Source: Bradyrhizobium liaoningense (GTDB lineage: Bacteria > Pseudomonadota > Alphaproteobacteria > Rhizobiales > Xanthobacteraceae). From it: 50,887 nucleotides of DNA. The translations under genes were made by a program, and so were the position numbers. This document shows positions 25,328 through 34,969 of the stretch, one piece after another. The notes beneath the pieces were generated by a model. That model saw nothing but the letters and a program-made list of their open reading frames with translations, ran no database searches and had not been told where the DNA came from. Position 1 is the first letter of the stretch. Every line of letters begins with the position of its first letter. The stretch covers positions 1 through 50,887 of the forward strand of contig NZ_JAFCJM010000048.1 in assembly GCF_018130955.1 (NCBI RefSeq), given 5' to 3'.

Positions 25328-26311
25328 TCATCGAGCAAGCGAGCGATCGCTGGATAGAAGTACCTTTTTCAAACCGGCAGTAAGAGAAAGGGGCATAAGA
25401 GCCACACCGGCTCGCATAATGAGAGGGACGTGGCCCGTTTCCGCAAATCCCCGAGCGTAGGTTGAGATCGATTTCATCCGCCTTCCCGAGTGCAGATAGA
25501 TCCACCCCAAATCCTTGCAATGCCGCGCGATTGCACGATTTGCCGCCTCGAGTGCTTCGCGATCTCGCCGAAGCCCCCTCTTCTCGCTCACTGCCAGCCG
25601 CAGTAACGAGAACTTATCCTCTTCCTGGAACTTCGAAAGGGTCGAATCGTCGAGAACTCGCATAACCGCAAGCTTGCGATCGACGTATCCAAATCCATGG
25701 TGCTTCGAGATTCTGAGGTACAGCTCCCAGTCCTCGCCAGAACACCATGACTCATCGTAACCTCTAAACTCATCCAGAATAGTGCGCCGGATCAACACTG
25801 CAGTCGGCTTGATGGGCACTTCCTCCAACAAACATAGATACATCTCTCGGCTGCTGAAAAGAAACACGCCAGACTCCGGGTGCGCGTGCGATGCAAGCAG
25901 CTTCGGAAATGCCCGCATGCTCGAGATAATCGACGAGACGGATTTGCCGCGATCGACTTCAACGTCACAGAATACCGCGCCAACCTGACGGTGGCGCCGC
26001 AGAACGTCAACGAGACTGCCGAGCATCTCCGGCTTCCACAGGTCATCTGAATCCAGATGAGCAATGATATCGCCTCTGGCGGCCCTTATACCCGTGTTGC
26101 CCGCCGCACTGACCCCGCAATTCCGATCGTGCCGAATGTAACGAATCTTGTCGCTTCGAAATCTTTCCACCGCTTCGGCCGTGCCGTCCGAGGATCCATC
26201 ATCAACGACGATTATTTCAAAATTGCCATACGTCTGATTCAAGGCACTCTCGATCGCTTCCCCAATGATGTACCCGCGATTGTAAGTTCGTATGATAATG
26301 GAAACCTTCAT
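25328..26311 (-). CDS. Glycosyltransferase family 2
   Basis: A 327-residue GT-A enzyme beginning MKVSIIIRTYNRGYIIGEAI, with IIVVDDGSSDGTAEAV for nucleotide binding and AHLDSDDLWKPEML carrying the DxD metal motif. The acceptor region contains SWCSGEDWELYLRISKH. It lies 48 bases upstream of the GT4 gene in the same operon. The C-terminal third (helical, Lys/Arg-rich) may associate with the inner membrane. Confidence 0.9.
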   Translation of the reverse strand: MKVSIIIRTYNRGYIIGEAIESALNQTYGNFEIIVVDDGSSDGTAEAVERFRSDKIRYIRHDRNCGVSAAGNTGIRAARGDIIAHLDSDDLWKPEMLGSLVDVLRRHRQVGAVFCDVEVDRGKSVSSIISSMRAFPKLLASHAHPESGVFLFSSREMYLCLLEEVPIKPTAVLIRRTILDEFRGYDESWCSGEDWELYLRISKHHGFGYVDRKLAVMRVLDDSTLSKFQEEDKFSLLRLAVSEKRGLRRDREALEAANRAIARHCKDLGWIYLHSGRRMKSISTYARGFAETGHVPLIMRAGVALMPLSLTAGLKKVLLSSDRSLAR

Positions 26312-26434
26312 GCGTCAGTCCTGCGCACCGCCAAAACTCCTGATCGGCATACCTGCCGGCGCTTCCTTGCAATCAGCCCGGAAAGGCGGCTCCTCCGCTT
26401 GGCGCGCGCGTCCCGGCCTCGCAGTCAAACGTTC

Positions 26435-27841
26435 TCAGTAGATGCCTCCAGCAATCGGGTCACACATCGTTTGCGCTGCTCGTGCGGCTCTATCGCGCAA
26501 TATCGCGGCTTCCGCGAGGTTCGCTCGCATCCCGGTAAAGACAGCGATAAGGATCCAACAGATGCCCCAAAAGTGCACCATGAACCCTAGAAGAACGATC
26601 GTCGTTATGACAATTCCGAGCGCCACTGATAGCCGTCCCTCTTCGGGAGTGAGGTGAGGCGATTTGTCAATCGAGCCGAGCCAGCATGCGCTGGCAATTG
26701 TCAAAAGGATCAACGCGCTTCCGGGAATTCCATACGACATTGCGGTCGCAAGCCAAAAGGCATCCACGCTCGAACTCACGAGCGCGCCGTGCGACTGCCA
26801 ATTCCAGTCGCCGTTCAAACCAATTCCGAAGATCGGCGAACCGAGGACCACAGGTCCCCCCGTGTCCCAGATCGCTTGACGTGCCCAGGCCGCCTCCGGG
26901 CTTACTCCGCTAAGTCGCACAAGCGTTGCGACAGGACTGCCAGAGAAAGTGAAGACAGTAAGGAGCACGACGGTCACAGCCAATCCAACTAACTTCCATC
27001 GAGCTGTGAAGCGAGGGCTTGCAGCATAGAAAATCGCCAGCGCAAATCCGATCACATAGCCCAGCAACGGACTGCGCGCCTGCGAAAACCACACACCGAT
27101 GAGGGCGATGCCTGCAATACCCCAGCCGAGTACCTGGTGCCTGAACGTAGTGAAGGCCACGATCCCGAACCAAACGCAAACAGCACCGAACAATATCGAA
27201 TGCTCCAGCGGCCCCATGGCGCGAACGACACCGTCCCGATAGAACGTGTCAGCCTTCATCGCTAATGGCCCATCATAACTGAGCTTCGCATAGCCGGTAA
27301 TACCTTTGACAAACTCATAGGTGAACAGCTTGTCACTCAACGGGTCGAGAAGAGCGATGCCGACAATCAGAATGATCAGCTTGCAGGAGAAGCGTGCGAG
27401 CCGCACGGAACTGTCGACGGGACCGAGAAGAAACCGGAACGTCAGGTATGCACCCGTGAATTCAATTGTCTCGATTCCAGCCCCTTTAAAGCCCGCAAGA
27501 CCATCAGTGACCGTGGCAGCCAGCATCATCCAAACGCCCGCAAGCGGAGCCAAGATGTCTGATGGGACGCAGACTACAGCTCCCGTGCTCAGGCGCCGGG
27601 CCAGCTGCTGTATCGCGGCGATGGAGAAAGCAAAAATCAGAACCCGAGAAACCGAGAGGCGAAAATCGCCGACGAAGAAAGACAGGCCTTCGGGCAAAAA
27701 AATCGCGACCAACAATAGCTTCAAATACAGTTCCGTCCCTGAGCGCGAGGCGCGCGCAGCACGCCCAACTGGACCCCGCCGCCGATCGTACAGATAGGTG
27801 AGCTCAAAACCCGAATTCAATTCCAAGCTTTTGCGGCTCAA
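26435..27841 (-). CDS. O-antigen/EPS polymerase, Wzy-like membrane protein
   Basis: A very hydrophobic protein of up to 468 residues with roughly ten predicted membrane helices. A large loop in the second half contains WARQAIWDTGGPVVLGSPIFGIGLNGDW, split here as WARQAIWDTGG and SPIFGIGLNGDW, which resembles the conserved periplasmic loop of the O-antigen ligase/polymerase family. It would join lipid-linked repeat units in the periplasm. The start is uncertain: TTG 27841 is the first codon of the frame and no nearby ATG has a ribosome site. It sits among glycosyltransferases, as Wzy genes usually do. Confidence 0.78.
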   Translation of the reverse strand: MSRKSLELNSGFELTYLYDRRRGPVGRAARASRSGTELYLKLLLVAIFLPEGLSFFVGDFRLSVSRVLIFAFSIAAIQQLARRLSTGAVVCVPSDILAPLAGVWMMLAATVTDGLAGFKGAGIETIEFTGAYLTFRFLLGPVDSSVRLARFSCKLIILIVGIALLDPLSDKLFTYEFVKGITGYAKLSYDGPLAMKADTFYRDGVVRAMGPLEHSILFGAVCVWFGIVAFTTFRHQVLGWGIAGIALIGVWFSQARSPLLGYVIGFALAIFYAASPRFTARWKLVGLAVTVVLLTVFTFSGSPVATLVRLSGVSPEAAWARQAIWDTGGPVVLGSPIFGIGLNGDWNWQSHGALVSSSVDAFWLATAMSYGIPGSALILLTIASACWLGSIDKSPHLTPEEGRLSVALGIVITTIVLLGFMVHFWGICWILIAVFTGMRANLAEAAILRDRAARAAQTMCDPIAGGIY

Positions 27842-27935
27842 CGCGAATACCTCTAATGTCTGGGACGTTCCGCAAACCAGCAGCGCTCAAGACCGAGGCG
27901 CCGCATCAAGCGACGGTTCCCTGCCAAGAAGCGTT

Positions 27936-28949
27936 TCATTTCATCGTCTCCAAGGGAGTAGCCAGGAAGTCACGACGTAGCCGGCTCGCTACGCTGGGCG
28001 AAATCAGCGCATAAACCAGCGCCTTGTAATAGTGCGGATCCGCGGGGTGCAGACATGCACATTGCCAACCCGTCCTTAACGCCGACAAGCGACGGTTTGA
28101 CCGACGCCAATCCAGCACGCTCCTTATGAAATGGGCGGCGAGGTTGTTGTCCAGCAAACTGTTGCGAGACCGCCTGTAGCCGCACATCGCATCCGCGCAT
28201 TCCTGCTCAAACCGCAAACCGCGCCGCTCGCACGCTCGCCTGAAGACATCGACCTCAAACCGCTTGCGCCACGTTGGCGCACGTCGGCTAAGTGAATTGG
28301 GAAGAATGCGGTAGGCGTAAAGGCACTCGCCCAAAACGATCATCGGATGCACCTCCCCGATTCTCCATATGTAATCGCAGGTCTCGGCAACCTTCAATGA
28401 CGGCTCGAACCGCAGATCGCCAACCAATGACATTCGAAACATTCCCGTGGGATCAAGGGCAGGCATTTGAAAGGCCCTGATCTCGGACCGGCAGTCGCCC
28501 TCGCTCTTCGGCGCAAAAACGGGGGCCATGAACCTCTCGTTAATGATGAGCTCGTTACCGCAAAATACGGCAGCCAAATGCGGACTGTTGAGCAGCGCAC
28601 GAACCTGTTTTTCAATTCTCGTTGGATGGCTGATGTCATCCGCGTCTTGAATTGCGTAAAACTCGCCGCGGATCCGATCGAGCGCTCGATTGACAGCGAC
28701 AGGCTTGCCTGAGTTAGCTTGATGGATCACGCGAACACGCTCATCTACCAGCAAATCCTGAATTGAACTGAAACAGCCGTCCGTACTGCCATCGTCGACA
28801 ATGAGAATATCCAAGTTTCTGTATGTCTGATTAATTATGCTCAACAGCGAAGGCCGAAAATACTTGCCTGCGTTGTACACGCACATCACGACAGTGACCA
28901 AGGGGCCTTCAACCATCCCTTCAGCCTTGGGCGGATGTGCCTGGGACAT
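27936..28949 (-). CDS. Glycosyltransferase family 2
   Basis: A 337-residue GT-A enzyme: LVTVVMCVYNAGKYFRPSLL, ILIVDDGSTDGCFSS and YAIQDADDISHPTRIEKQ (DADD metal motif). ATG 28949 has GAGGAG 9 bases upstream and is preferred to the more distal start at 29054, which would add 35 residues without similarity to the family. First gene of the operon GT2 - polymerase - GT2 - GT4 - deacetylase. Confidence 0.88.
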   Translation of the reverse strand: MSQAHPPKAEGMVEGPLVTVVMCVYNAGKYFRPSLLSIINQTYRNLDILIVDDGSTDGCFSSIQDLLVDERVRVIHQANSGKPVAVNRALDRIRGEFYAIQDADDISHPTRIEKQVRALLNSPHLAAVFCGNELIINERFMAPVFAPKSEGDCRSEIRAFQMPALDPTGMFRMSLVGDLRFEPSLKVAETCDYIWRIGEVHPMIVLGECLYAYRILPNSLSRRAPTWRKRFEVDVFRRACERRGLRFEQECADAMCGYRRSRNSLLDNNLAAHFIRSVLDWRRSNRRLSALRTGWQCACLHPADPHYYKALVYALISPSVASRLRRDFLATPLETMK

Positions 28950-29918
28950 CACGAAATGCTCCTCGTCAATCGAGTCCAACACGCTAGCGCCTTCTGCAAG
29001 ACCCTCCCAGTTCGCTCGGCAGACCTTTGCACGATGCCTCAGCGCGCTGGCCAAGAATGTCTTTTTCGAATTCCGTCAGCGATGCCGTCCGCACGCACAT
29101 GGAATTCCAGTTGCTCACTGTCTGTCTGCGTTCTGCGTCCTACGCTGCGTCCACAATAGAACTCGGCGTCATCGCAGGCGGCATGGCACACCGCCTGTCA
29201 GACCCGAGACGATGCTTCGTGCCCTGGATCAAGTCGGAAGGCTCCTCGCCGCCCCAACATAAATAAATCTATTTTAACTTTCAATTGCCGTCCAATTAAA
29301 TAATCGCGCTGACCGTCACCTCGGTTAACTTAACATATGCAGATTTAATTTGGACACGGAAGAGGAGCCGACACACGTATTGTTCCCGGGGCGTGGATCG
29401 CCAGATCGCAGCGAAACTCGGCCGTAACACTAGCCTCGCGAGCCGCGCCAGCCTTCCTCCTTCCGGGATTCGACCGGCAAAGGCCCGCGTTTGCACGATT
29501 TACCCCCTGCTGGCGCAGTGTGCGCCGCACTCGATATCCGCGAGTTTCGGTTAACTTCTAGAGCCTACTCCCTCGAAATTCAATTAAACACGAAAATCAA
29601 CCGTCCAAGTTTGGACAGAGTCGCTTTTATTTTGTATATTATATCCCCGTGCGACAACCGACCCCGGGCATTATTCGGCATTCAGTTAAACCTCATGCTG
29701 GTGCGACCGTGCCCCGGCGGGAACGATTGGCGGGGCATATGTTGCAAAGTGACAGGATCCATGACCCGATCAAAAGGGTTGGGCGGAGCGATCAGGCCGA
29801 AGGCATCGGCAAGCTCGTCAGTTTTGCCGCGGCTATCATGGCGACGACACTATGCCCGCTACGGCTTCTCCGATGGCTGAGCCGGAATTCGATCTCCCGT
29901 TGTGGTTAGGTGCTCGCG
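28950..29918. promoter_or_regulatory. Large divergent intergenic region with two AT-rich islands
   Basis: About 970 bases separate the GT2 operon from a plus-strand methyltransferase. Islands at 29258-29350 (aaataaatctatttta, aattaaataatc, atttaatttgg) and 29575-29650 (caattaaacac, ttattttgtatattatat) interrupt GC-rich sequence, and probably serve the leftward and rightward units respectively. Several frames of 60-140 codons exist, but none shows a motif, ribosome site or consistent codon use. I see no gene. Confidence 0.4.
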
Positions 29919-30833
29919 ATGATCTGTAAAGCTTGCTTGTCAGACGGCAAACATCGCCATCACGTGTTTATTGAGATGATGTTTGGCACGAGAGAGCGGT
30001 TTGACTACCAAGAATGTAATGATTGTGGGACGATCCAGCGCCTGTCGGATGTCGCCGATGAGGGTCGCCTTTACCCCGATGGGTATTACTCGTTCTCCAA
30101 ACCTTCGCGAAATTCGCGAGTTGCCGCAATCAGGGACGCGCATGCTCTCGGCACCAAGAGCATATTGGGAGCCGTGGCGTCCTTTGTGAGGCACGACCCC
30201 GTCGTAGCGGTCATCGGGTGTTTTGGAATTGATCCTAGCTCTCGGGTGCTGGACGTCGGCTGTGGGTCTGGGAAACTTCTTCACAGAATGTCTGCCGCGG
30301 GGTTCAAGAACCTTACAGGAGTCGACCCCTACATTTCCAAACCAACATCAGGTGCCGTGACGATCCAGAAATCTGATCTTCAGACCATGTCCGGCGAGTT
30401 CGATTTCATCATGTTCAATCACTCCTTGGAACACGTGCCTGAGCCGGACCAAAGTCTTAGCAATGCAAGAAAGCTACTTGCGCCCGGCGGCCGCATTCTG
30501 GTTCGCATCCCAACTTCGTCCTCGCATGCATGGAGGGAGTACGGCCCGAACTGGGTGCAACTGGATGCGCCGCGCCACGTCGTGATCCCCTCTCGCAAGG
30601 GAATGAATGCACTGGCAGAGCGCTGCGGCTTGTGCGTCAGACAATCAATTGACGATTCTACTGCGTTTCAGTTCTGGGGAAGCGAAATGTACCGGAACTC
30701 CAAGCCGCTCGCATCATCCGGACCAAACGATGTGTTTAGCCGCCGGGAGTTGAGAAGGTTTGCCAAAAGAGCGGCAAAGCTAAATATCGAACAACAGGGA
30801 GATCAGGTTGCTTTCCTGTTGAACGCGGCTTAG
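29919..30833 (+). CDS. SAM-dependent methyltransferase with N-terminal zinc-ribbon-like motif
   Basis: A 304-residue protein. The N-terminus carries two Cys pairs (ICKAC at the start and ECNDCGTIQRL near residue 40), a putative metal-binding ribbon seen in sugar C-methyltransferase-like proteins. A class I fold follows: VLDVGCGSGKLLHRM (motif I), FDFIMFNHSLEHVPEPDQSL and LAPGGRILVRIPT. The ATG at 29919 has AGG 8 bases upstream; a GTG at 29910 is the alternative. Monocistronic on the plus strand. Substrate unknown, probably a saccharide. Confidence 0.85.
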   Translation: MICKACLSDGKHRHHVFIEMMFGTRERFDYQECNDCGTIQRLSDVADEGRLYPDGYYSFSKPSRNSRVAAIRDAHALGTKSILGAVASFVRHDPVVAVIGCFGIDPSSRVLDVGCGSGKLLHRMSAAGFKNLTGVDPYISKPTSGAVTIQKSDLQTMSGEFDFIMFNHSLEHVPEPDQSLSNARKLLAPGGRILVRIPTSSSHAWREYGPNWVQLDAPRHVVIPSRKGMNALAERCGLCVRQSIDDSTAFQFWGSEMYRNSKPLASSGPNDVFSRRELRRFAKRAAKLNIEQQGDQVAFLLNAA

Positions 30834-30842
30834 GGCTGGACC

Positions 30843-30960
30843 ATCGCAAGCGCCAAGCCGAGGCTCGGGCGTTGAAGTGCCAGGGCATGAGAGCGTTTAT
30901 CCGAGAGATCGGCCAACCCTGCGCGATCCGCTCGAGAGTTTGTATTCCGGTAAAGCCGGC
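30843..30960 (-). mobile_element. Relic of an IS66-type transposase C-terminus
   Basis: Between two convergent genes the minus strand encodes IQTLERIAQGWPISRINALM followed by PWHF, which matches the form of the C-terminal tail of IS66-family transposases (leucine-rich helix, SRIDELLPW-type motif). No upstream transposase sequence is present, so only a fragment remains. Inverted repeats were not found. Confidence 0.45.
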
Positions 30961-31034
30961 CAGATGGCGTCCAGATCGCGACATACCCAGCAAGACTGTC
31001 AGGTCTTACCGACATCGCACTTGGGCACCGCACG

Positions 31035-32312
31035 TTACCCTGCGGGAGCGTGAGAGCTGGAAAGGGCGGAAGAGAGCTCGCCCTTCTTGAAATCGATATA
31101 AGTAACCACCTTGCTCATTGAAGTAGAAAGAGCGCCGTGTGAATATTTTTCCAGAACTATATTTTCGGCCCTCGCCACCAGCGCGTCATAGGTCCTTTCG
31201 TCGCTCAAAGTTCGATACGCCTCACAAAAGCTATGGCCATCATCGAACTCCAAGAAATGAACGCCAGAGACGACATCCAATCCTTCTACACCTTTCCTTG
31301 TAGAGATAACGGGTCTATCCAAGAGTGCTGCCTCCAAAACCTTCAACCGCGTTCCGCTCCCCTCGAGTAGCGGGACAATAACCGCTCTACAATCCTTGTA
31401 ATACTTGATGACGTCAGGCACATCGGCATGCAACTCGACTCCCTTTGTTCGAGCACAAGCTTCAATTACCTCTGGCAATGGGCACCTTCCAACAACCAAA
31501 AGACCGGCGTCGGGGTACACATTCCTGTAGTGCGGATACACGCTCTCCAAAAACCAGAGTAGGCCGCTGACATTGGGCTGATAGTGAAGCGCACCAATGA
31601 ACAACAAAATGTGCCGCCTGCTGAACCCGCTCTCAATGGGGAGTTCGCCTGAACCTCTCATCCCCAGCGTATTTGGTACAACGAAGATGCTCTCAGAGGC
31701 CTGTTCACCCCACAGATCTGACTTATCCTTCTCGGAACATACCAAGCAGGCGCCAAAGACCGTCACACAACGAGTTTGATAGTAAGCCAGAAGCACCTTG
31801 TTTATGGTGCGGAACAGTATCCTCAAAGCATTATTCGTCGGAGTAAACAGCGTATCATAGAGCGACCGGGTTAGTACGTCATCGATATCAATGATGACCT
31901 TCCCTTTCGCTATCTGTGACAAGCCGAAGAACCCGGCAGTATTCCGGAGGTACCGCACGAGCACATAATCGTAGCCGCCAAGCTCTATTAGAGCGAACAG
32001 CTTTTCCATCGAGGCATTGCTGTACTCTCTGACAGGATACGGAAAACCACGAACCGAAATTCCGAACCGTCCCCGCAAACTTCTAGGGTACTCGAGCTTC
32101 TGCAAGCAATACTTCCCGGAAAATATGTCATCCTTCCCGAGATATTCGTCCGCTCGTTCCGCCTGTACGGGACCGGAGCGCAAATCCGAGAGATACGCAA
32201 TATCGACGGGCCCAAGGCTAGCAAAGTACCTTGCTAGATTCATGGTTCTGATGTCAGCTCCAGACCTCTCAGGCAGAGGAAACCTGTCGCTGATCACGAG
32301 AGTTTTCTTCAT
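31035..32312 (-). CDS. Glycosyltransferase family 4 (GT-B)
   Basis: A 425-residue GT-B enzyme: start MKKTLVISDRFPLPERSGAD (the donor/acceptor-loop form of GT4), ILLFIGALHYQPNVSGLLWF in the middle and VIVPLLEGSGTRLKVLEAAL as the family's E-containing donor motif. The codon use is clearly more A+T-rich than that of the neighbouring DegT and secretion genes (many AAA, AAT, ATA codons), as is the upstream GT2, suggesting separate acquisition. It follows the GT2 gene after 52 bases in the same direction. Confidence 0.88.
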   Translation of the reverse strand: MKKTLVISDRFPLPERSGADIRTMNLARYFASLGPVDIAYLSDLRSGPVQAERADEYLGKDDIFSGKYCLQKLEYPRSLRGRFGISVRGFPYPVREYSNASMEKLFALIELGGYDYVLVRYLRNTAGFFGLSQIAKGKVIIDIDDVLTRSLYDTLFTPTNNALRILFRTINKVLLAYYQTRCVTVFGACLVCSEKDKSDLWGEQASESIFVVPNTLGMRGSGELPIESGFSRRHILLFIGALHYQPNVSGLLWFLESVYPHYRNVYPDAGLLVVGRCPLPEVIEACARTKGVELHADVPDVIKYYKDCRAVIVPLLEGSGTRLKVLEAALLDRPVISTRKGVEGLDVVSGVHFLEFDDGHSFCEAYRTLSDERTYDALVARAENIVLEKYSHGALSTSMSKVVTYIDFKKGELSSALSSSHAPAG

Positions 32313-32364
32313 CGAACATTCAGTACTTAAAAGAGTCGGTTAAACTTGGAAACTGATCTCGCAA

Positions 32365-33522
32365 TCAGCCACGCACCAAATGATCTCGAGCGGATCGCAG
32401 ACACTCGCGAACTAGCCGGCCTGGACCACCGAATGAAAGAACAACCAACTTTAAAAACACCGGCAACATAAACGGCTTCAGCTTCAATCCCTTCAAGTAA
32501 TATGATCTCGCTGATACAAAATCGCCCCTTGAGTAATAGAGATCAGCCAGCGCCACCATGATGCGTGAACGGATCCACGCCTTCTCCTGCTCGTTGTAAG
32601 GACTGCGATTGAGCGTCGATTCCACCTGCTCGAAATCTATAGTGGACCAAGATGTCTGGCCCATCCACGCATAGGGTTTAGAGGCACAATGCTTGGCATA
32701 GAAGTTGGCAAGCGCATCCAGACAGGCCCTGTAAACTGTCAGGGCGCCTTTTTCCTTGGCTGCCTGCGATATCATCGTGATCACGGCCAGCTCGGAATGC
32801 CAGCAGATATCGATCCTTTCTCGAGTAATGGCGTTTGTCATGCTGAGCTCATGCTCTCGATAACACACCATCGGCTCTGCAAAATATGCGACGTCATAAC
32901 TCAAGGAAAATAGTAGCCACAGGTACCAATCGCCGCCCCATATGAAATCGACTGGAATTCCCGCCCACACCACGTCGACCGGGTAAAGGCTCAATTTCTC
33001 GTAACAGTCGCGTCGGACAAGCACCGACGCAGCCAAAATTGCATTTCCCTTTATTTTGAATGAGTGCTTGATGATCTCCTCTCCCCTGACAATCACATCA
33101 ATGTCGCCATAGGTCGAGTAATCTATCACTCCACCTTCTTTCCCACCTTTCAGGCTAATCCCTGGACAGAAGGCAAGGCCGACCTCCGGATGATTTTCCA
33201 GGGTTTCGACGTATCTTTGCAGTATGTACGGTTGGCGCAAGCGATCATCAGCCGATAGATGCCAAACATATTTCCCTCGACTTAAAAGTATCCCCTTGTT
33301 GTAATTCCGGAGCGCTCCCAGGTTTTGCTCGTTCCTGACATAGGTAACTCGGCTATCTGTGAATGTTTTGGCGACTTCTTCCGTGTCATCTGGAGAGCAA
33401 TCATCCATGATGAGGATTTCAAAGTCTTCAAAGGTTTGCGAGAGAATGCTGGCGACACATTCGGGCAAGAGAGCCGCCAGGCGGTAACAAGGAACGATAA
33501 AGCTAACCAGCGGCTTTTGCAT
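32365..33522 (-). CDS. Glycosyltransferase family 2 with C-terminal helical extension
   Basis: A 385-residue protein. The GT-A domain at the N-terminus shows PLVSFIVPCYRLAALLPECV, ILIMDDCSPDDTEEV and VWHLSADDRLRQPYI (ADD metal motif). After about residue 250 comes a helical region, and the end (LADLYYSRGDFVSARSYYLK) looks like one TPR-like hairpin. ATG 33522 is preferred to GTG 33552. The gene is A+T-rich relative to its neighbours, like the following GT4. The 80-base gap upstream separates it from the aminotransferase gene. Confidence 0.87.
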   Translation of the reverse strand: MQKPLVSFIVPCYRLAALLPECVASILSQTFEDFEILIMDDCSPDDTEEVAKTFTDSRVTYVRNEQNLGALRNYNKGILLSRGKYVWHLSADDRLRQPYILQRYVETLENHPEVGLAFCPGISLKGGKEGGVIDYSTYGDIDVIVRGEEIIKHSFKIKGNAILAASVLVRRDCYEKLSLYPVDVVWAGIPVDFIWGGDWYLWLLFSLSYDVAYFAEPMVCYREHELSMTNAITRERIDICWHSELAVITMISQAAKEKGALTVYRACLDALANFYAKHCASKPYAWMGQTSWSTIDFEQVESTLNRSPYNEQEKAWIRSRIMVALADLYYSRGDFVSARSYYLKGLKLKPFMLPVFLKLVVLSFGGPGRLVRECLRSARDHLVRG

Positions 33523-33632
33523 TACAACCACTCGCCTATTGTGAATCTTCACCTAAAAAGCATAAGCCGCAACTGACTCGATTACGCGCCCTGTAGAACG
33601 CGCAGGGCGTCGCCGGCTTCGTCGAATGCGGC

Positions 33633-34784
33633 CTATTGCAATGCATAGGCCTGGAGCTCCCTCCGCAGCGCGCAGGCGACCCGTTCCTGATCTTCCTTGC
33701 TCATCTGCGCGTAAATTGGCAGCAGGATCGAATTATCCTGTGCGAGCTCCGACTGCTTCAGGTCGTGGCGCTGCTTGTCGTTCGCGTACGGCGCTTCCCG
33801 GTGCGAGCACATAATGCCGCGTCGAGTCGCGATGCCCTGATCGAGCATCCTTTGCATGACGGTGCGCTGGTCGACGCGGTCCGGCAGCCTCACGCAATAG
33901 CTCTGCCAGTTGGACCGCGCCCAATCGGGCTCGGCCGGCAGTCTCAGGCCTTCAAAGTTGCCGAGCAGTTCTCCATAGCGCGCCGCGATCGCGCGGCGTC
34001 GAGACACCAGTTCAGGCAGCCGCTCGAGCTGCTTGCGTCCGACCGCGGCCTGTATATCGGTCATCCGGTAGTTGAAGCCGACGACCAGATAATCCTCGAA
34101 GATCACTTGCGGTGAACCGTGCCGCACGATGTCCGGAACGCTCATGCCATGCTGGCGCAACAGCCTGAACTTTTGGTCGAGCTTGGCATCGGCGGTGGTG
34201 AGCATTCCGCCCTCGCCGGTCGTGATCACCTTGCGAGGATGAAAGGAGAAGCAGGCGATCTGCCCGTGCGGCTTGCCGATGCGCTCCCAGCCGCCGTCCA
34301 CCCGGATCTGGCTGCCGGCGGCGCAGGCCGCATCTTCGATCAAGATGATGCCGTGGCGATCGGCCAGCGTGGCGAGGGCTGCCAGATCGCAGGGCATGCC
34401 CATCTGGTGGACGGCAATCACCGCGCGGGTGCGCGGGGTGATCGCCTCCGCAACCCGGTTGGGATCGATATTGTAGGTGCCTGGATCGATGTCGACAAAG
34501 ACCGGCGTCGCGCCGCAATACCGGATGCAATTGGCCGTGGCGATAAACGAGTGGCTGGCCGTGATAACCTCGTCGCCAGGCCCGATCTCCAGGGCGGCGA
34601 GCGCCAGATGCAGGGCGATCGTGCAGTTGGACACGGCACAGGCGTAAGGGGCGCCGACCAGGGCCGCAAAGTCGCGCTCGAAGGCGGCCACCTGCGGGCC
34701 CTGCGAAACCCAGCCGGAGAGCACGGCTGCGCGCGCCGCATCGGCCTCCTCCTCGGTAAGCAGCGGTAATGCGATCGGAATCAC
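33633..34784 (-). CDS. DegT/DnrJ/EryC1 sugar aminotransferase
   Basis: A 383-residue PLP enzyme that aminates a keto sugar bound to a nucleotide. Start IPIALPLLTEEEADAARAAV, HQMGMPCDLAAL for the cofactor phosphate region, IEDAACAAGSQI (Asp to the pyridine N), and CFSFHPRKVITTGEGG with the Schiff-base Lys. The GTG at 34784 overlaps the stop of the upstream pssE relic (GTGA), so coupling to that relic persists. A second DegT of different subtype lies at 37.8-39.0 kb, and an N-terminal relic of a DegT very like this one lies at 36.6-36.8 kb. Confidence 0.92.
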   Translation of the reverse strand: MIPIALPLLTEEEADAARAAVLSGWVSQGPQVAAFERDFAALVGAPYACAVSNCTIALHLALAALEIGPGDEVITASHSFIATANCIRYCGATPVFVDIDPGTYNIDPNRVAEAITPRTRAVIAVHQMGMPCDLAALATLADRHGIILIEDAACAAGSQIRVDGGWERIGKPHGQIACFSFHPRKVITTGEGGMLTTADAKLDQKFRLLRQHGMSVPDIVRHGSPQVIFEDYLVVGFNYRMTDIQAAVGRKQLERLPELVSRRRAIAARYGELLGNFEGLRLPAEPDWARSNWQSYCVRLPDRVDQRTVMQRMLDQGIATRRGIMCSHREAPYANDKQRHDLKQSELAQDNSILLPIYAQMSKEDQERVACALRRELQAYALQ

Positions 34785-34969
34785 GGGGCTATCGCCCTCC
34801 TGCTGGCGCAGCCGCCGAAACCGATCCGCGCTCGAATGCAGCCCATGCCGTCATGGGAAATCATGATCCGCGCGAAGACATCAGCTCCGTTGTGCCTGCC
34901 GGCCCGCTGGCCGAGGGGGTGGATCAGCTGACCAAACTGTCGCGGCGGTCCGACTGTCGCGACAATCAT
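34781..34969 (-). pseudogene. Internally deleted pssE-like gene
   Basis: The 62-residue frame starts MIVATVGPPRQFGQLI, continues ADVFARI and jumps directly to MISHDGMG. The intact PssE at 42414-42905 has MIFVTVGTQVQFDRLI, SDVFAQI and VIAHAGMGSI, with about 30 residues between the last two. The C-terminal two thirds is lost after GMG. Its ATG overlaps the pssD stop (ATGA) and its TGA overlaps the aminotransferase GTG (GTGA), so it is a degenerate gene kept in frame inside an operon. Confidence 0.75.

Noticed and set aside
29491..29909. Plus-strand frames of 86-129 codons just before the methyltransferase
   Set aside because: No ribosome site, no motif, and they cross an AT-rich promoter-like island.
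33587..33609. Inverted repeat cgccctg/cagggcg as a terminator after the GT/aminotransferase border
   Set aside because: Only a 7-bp stem with a 9-base loop and no T-run; too weak to call.
18999..34811. The 12-mer ctgctggcgcag at 18999, 29507 and 34800, all outside intact genes
   Set aside because: Flanking sequence is unrelated, one copy lies in the pssE relic, and a GC-rich 12-mer can recur by chance and codon bias.
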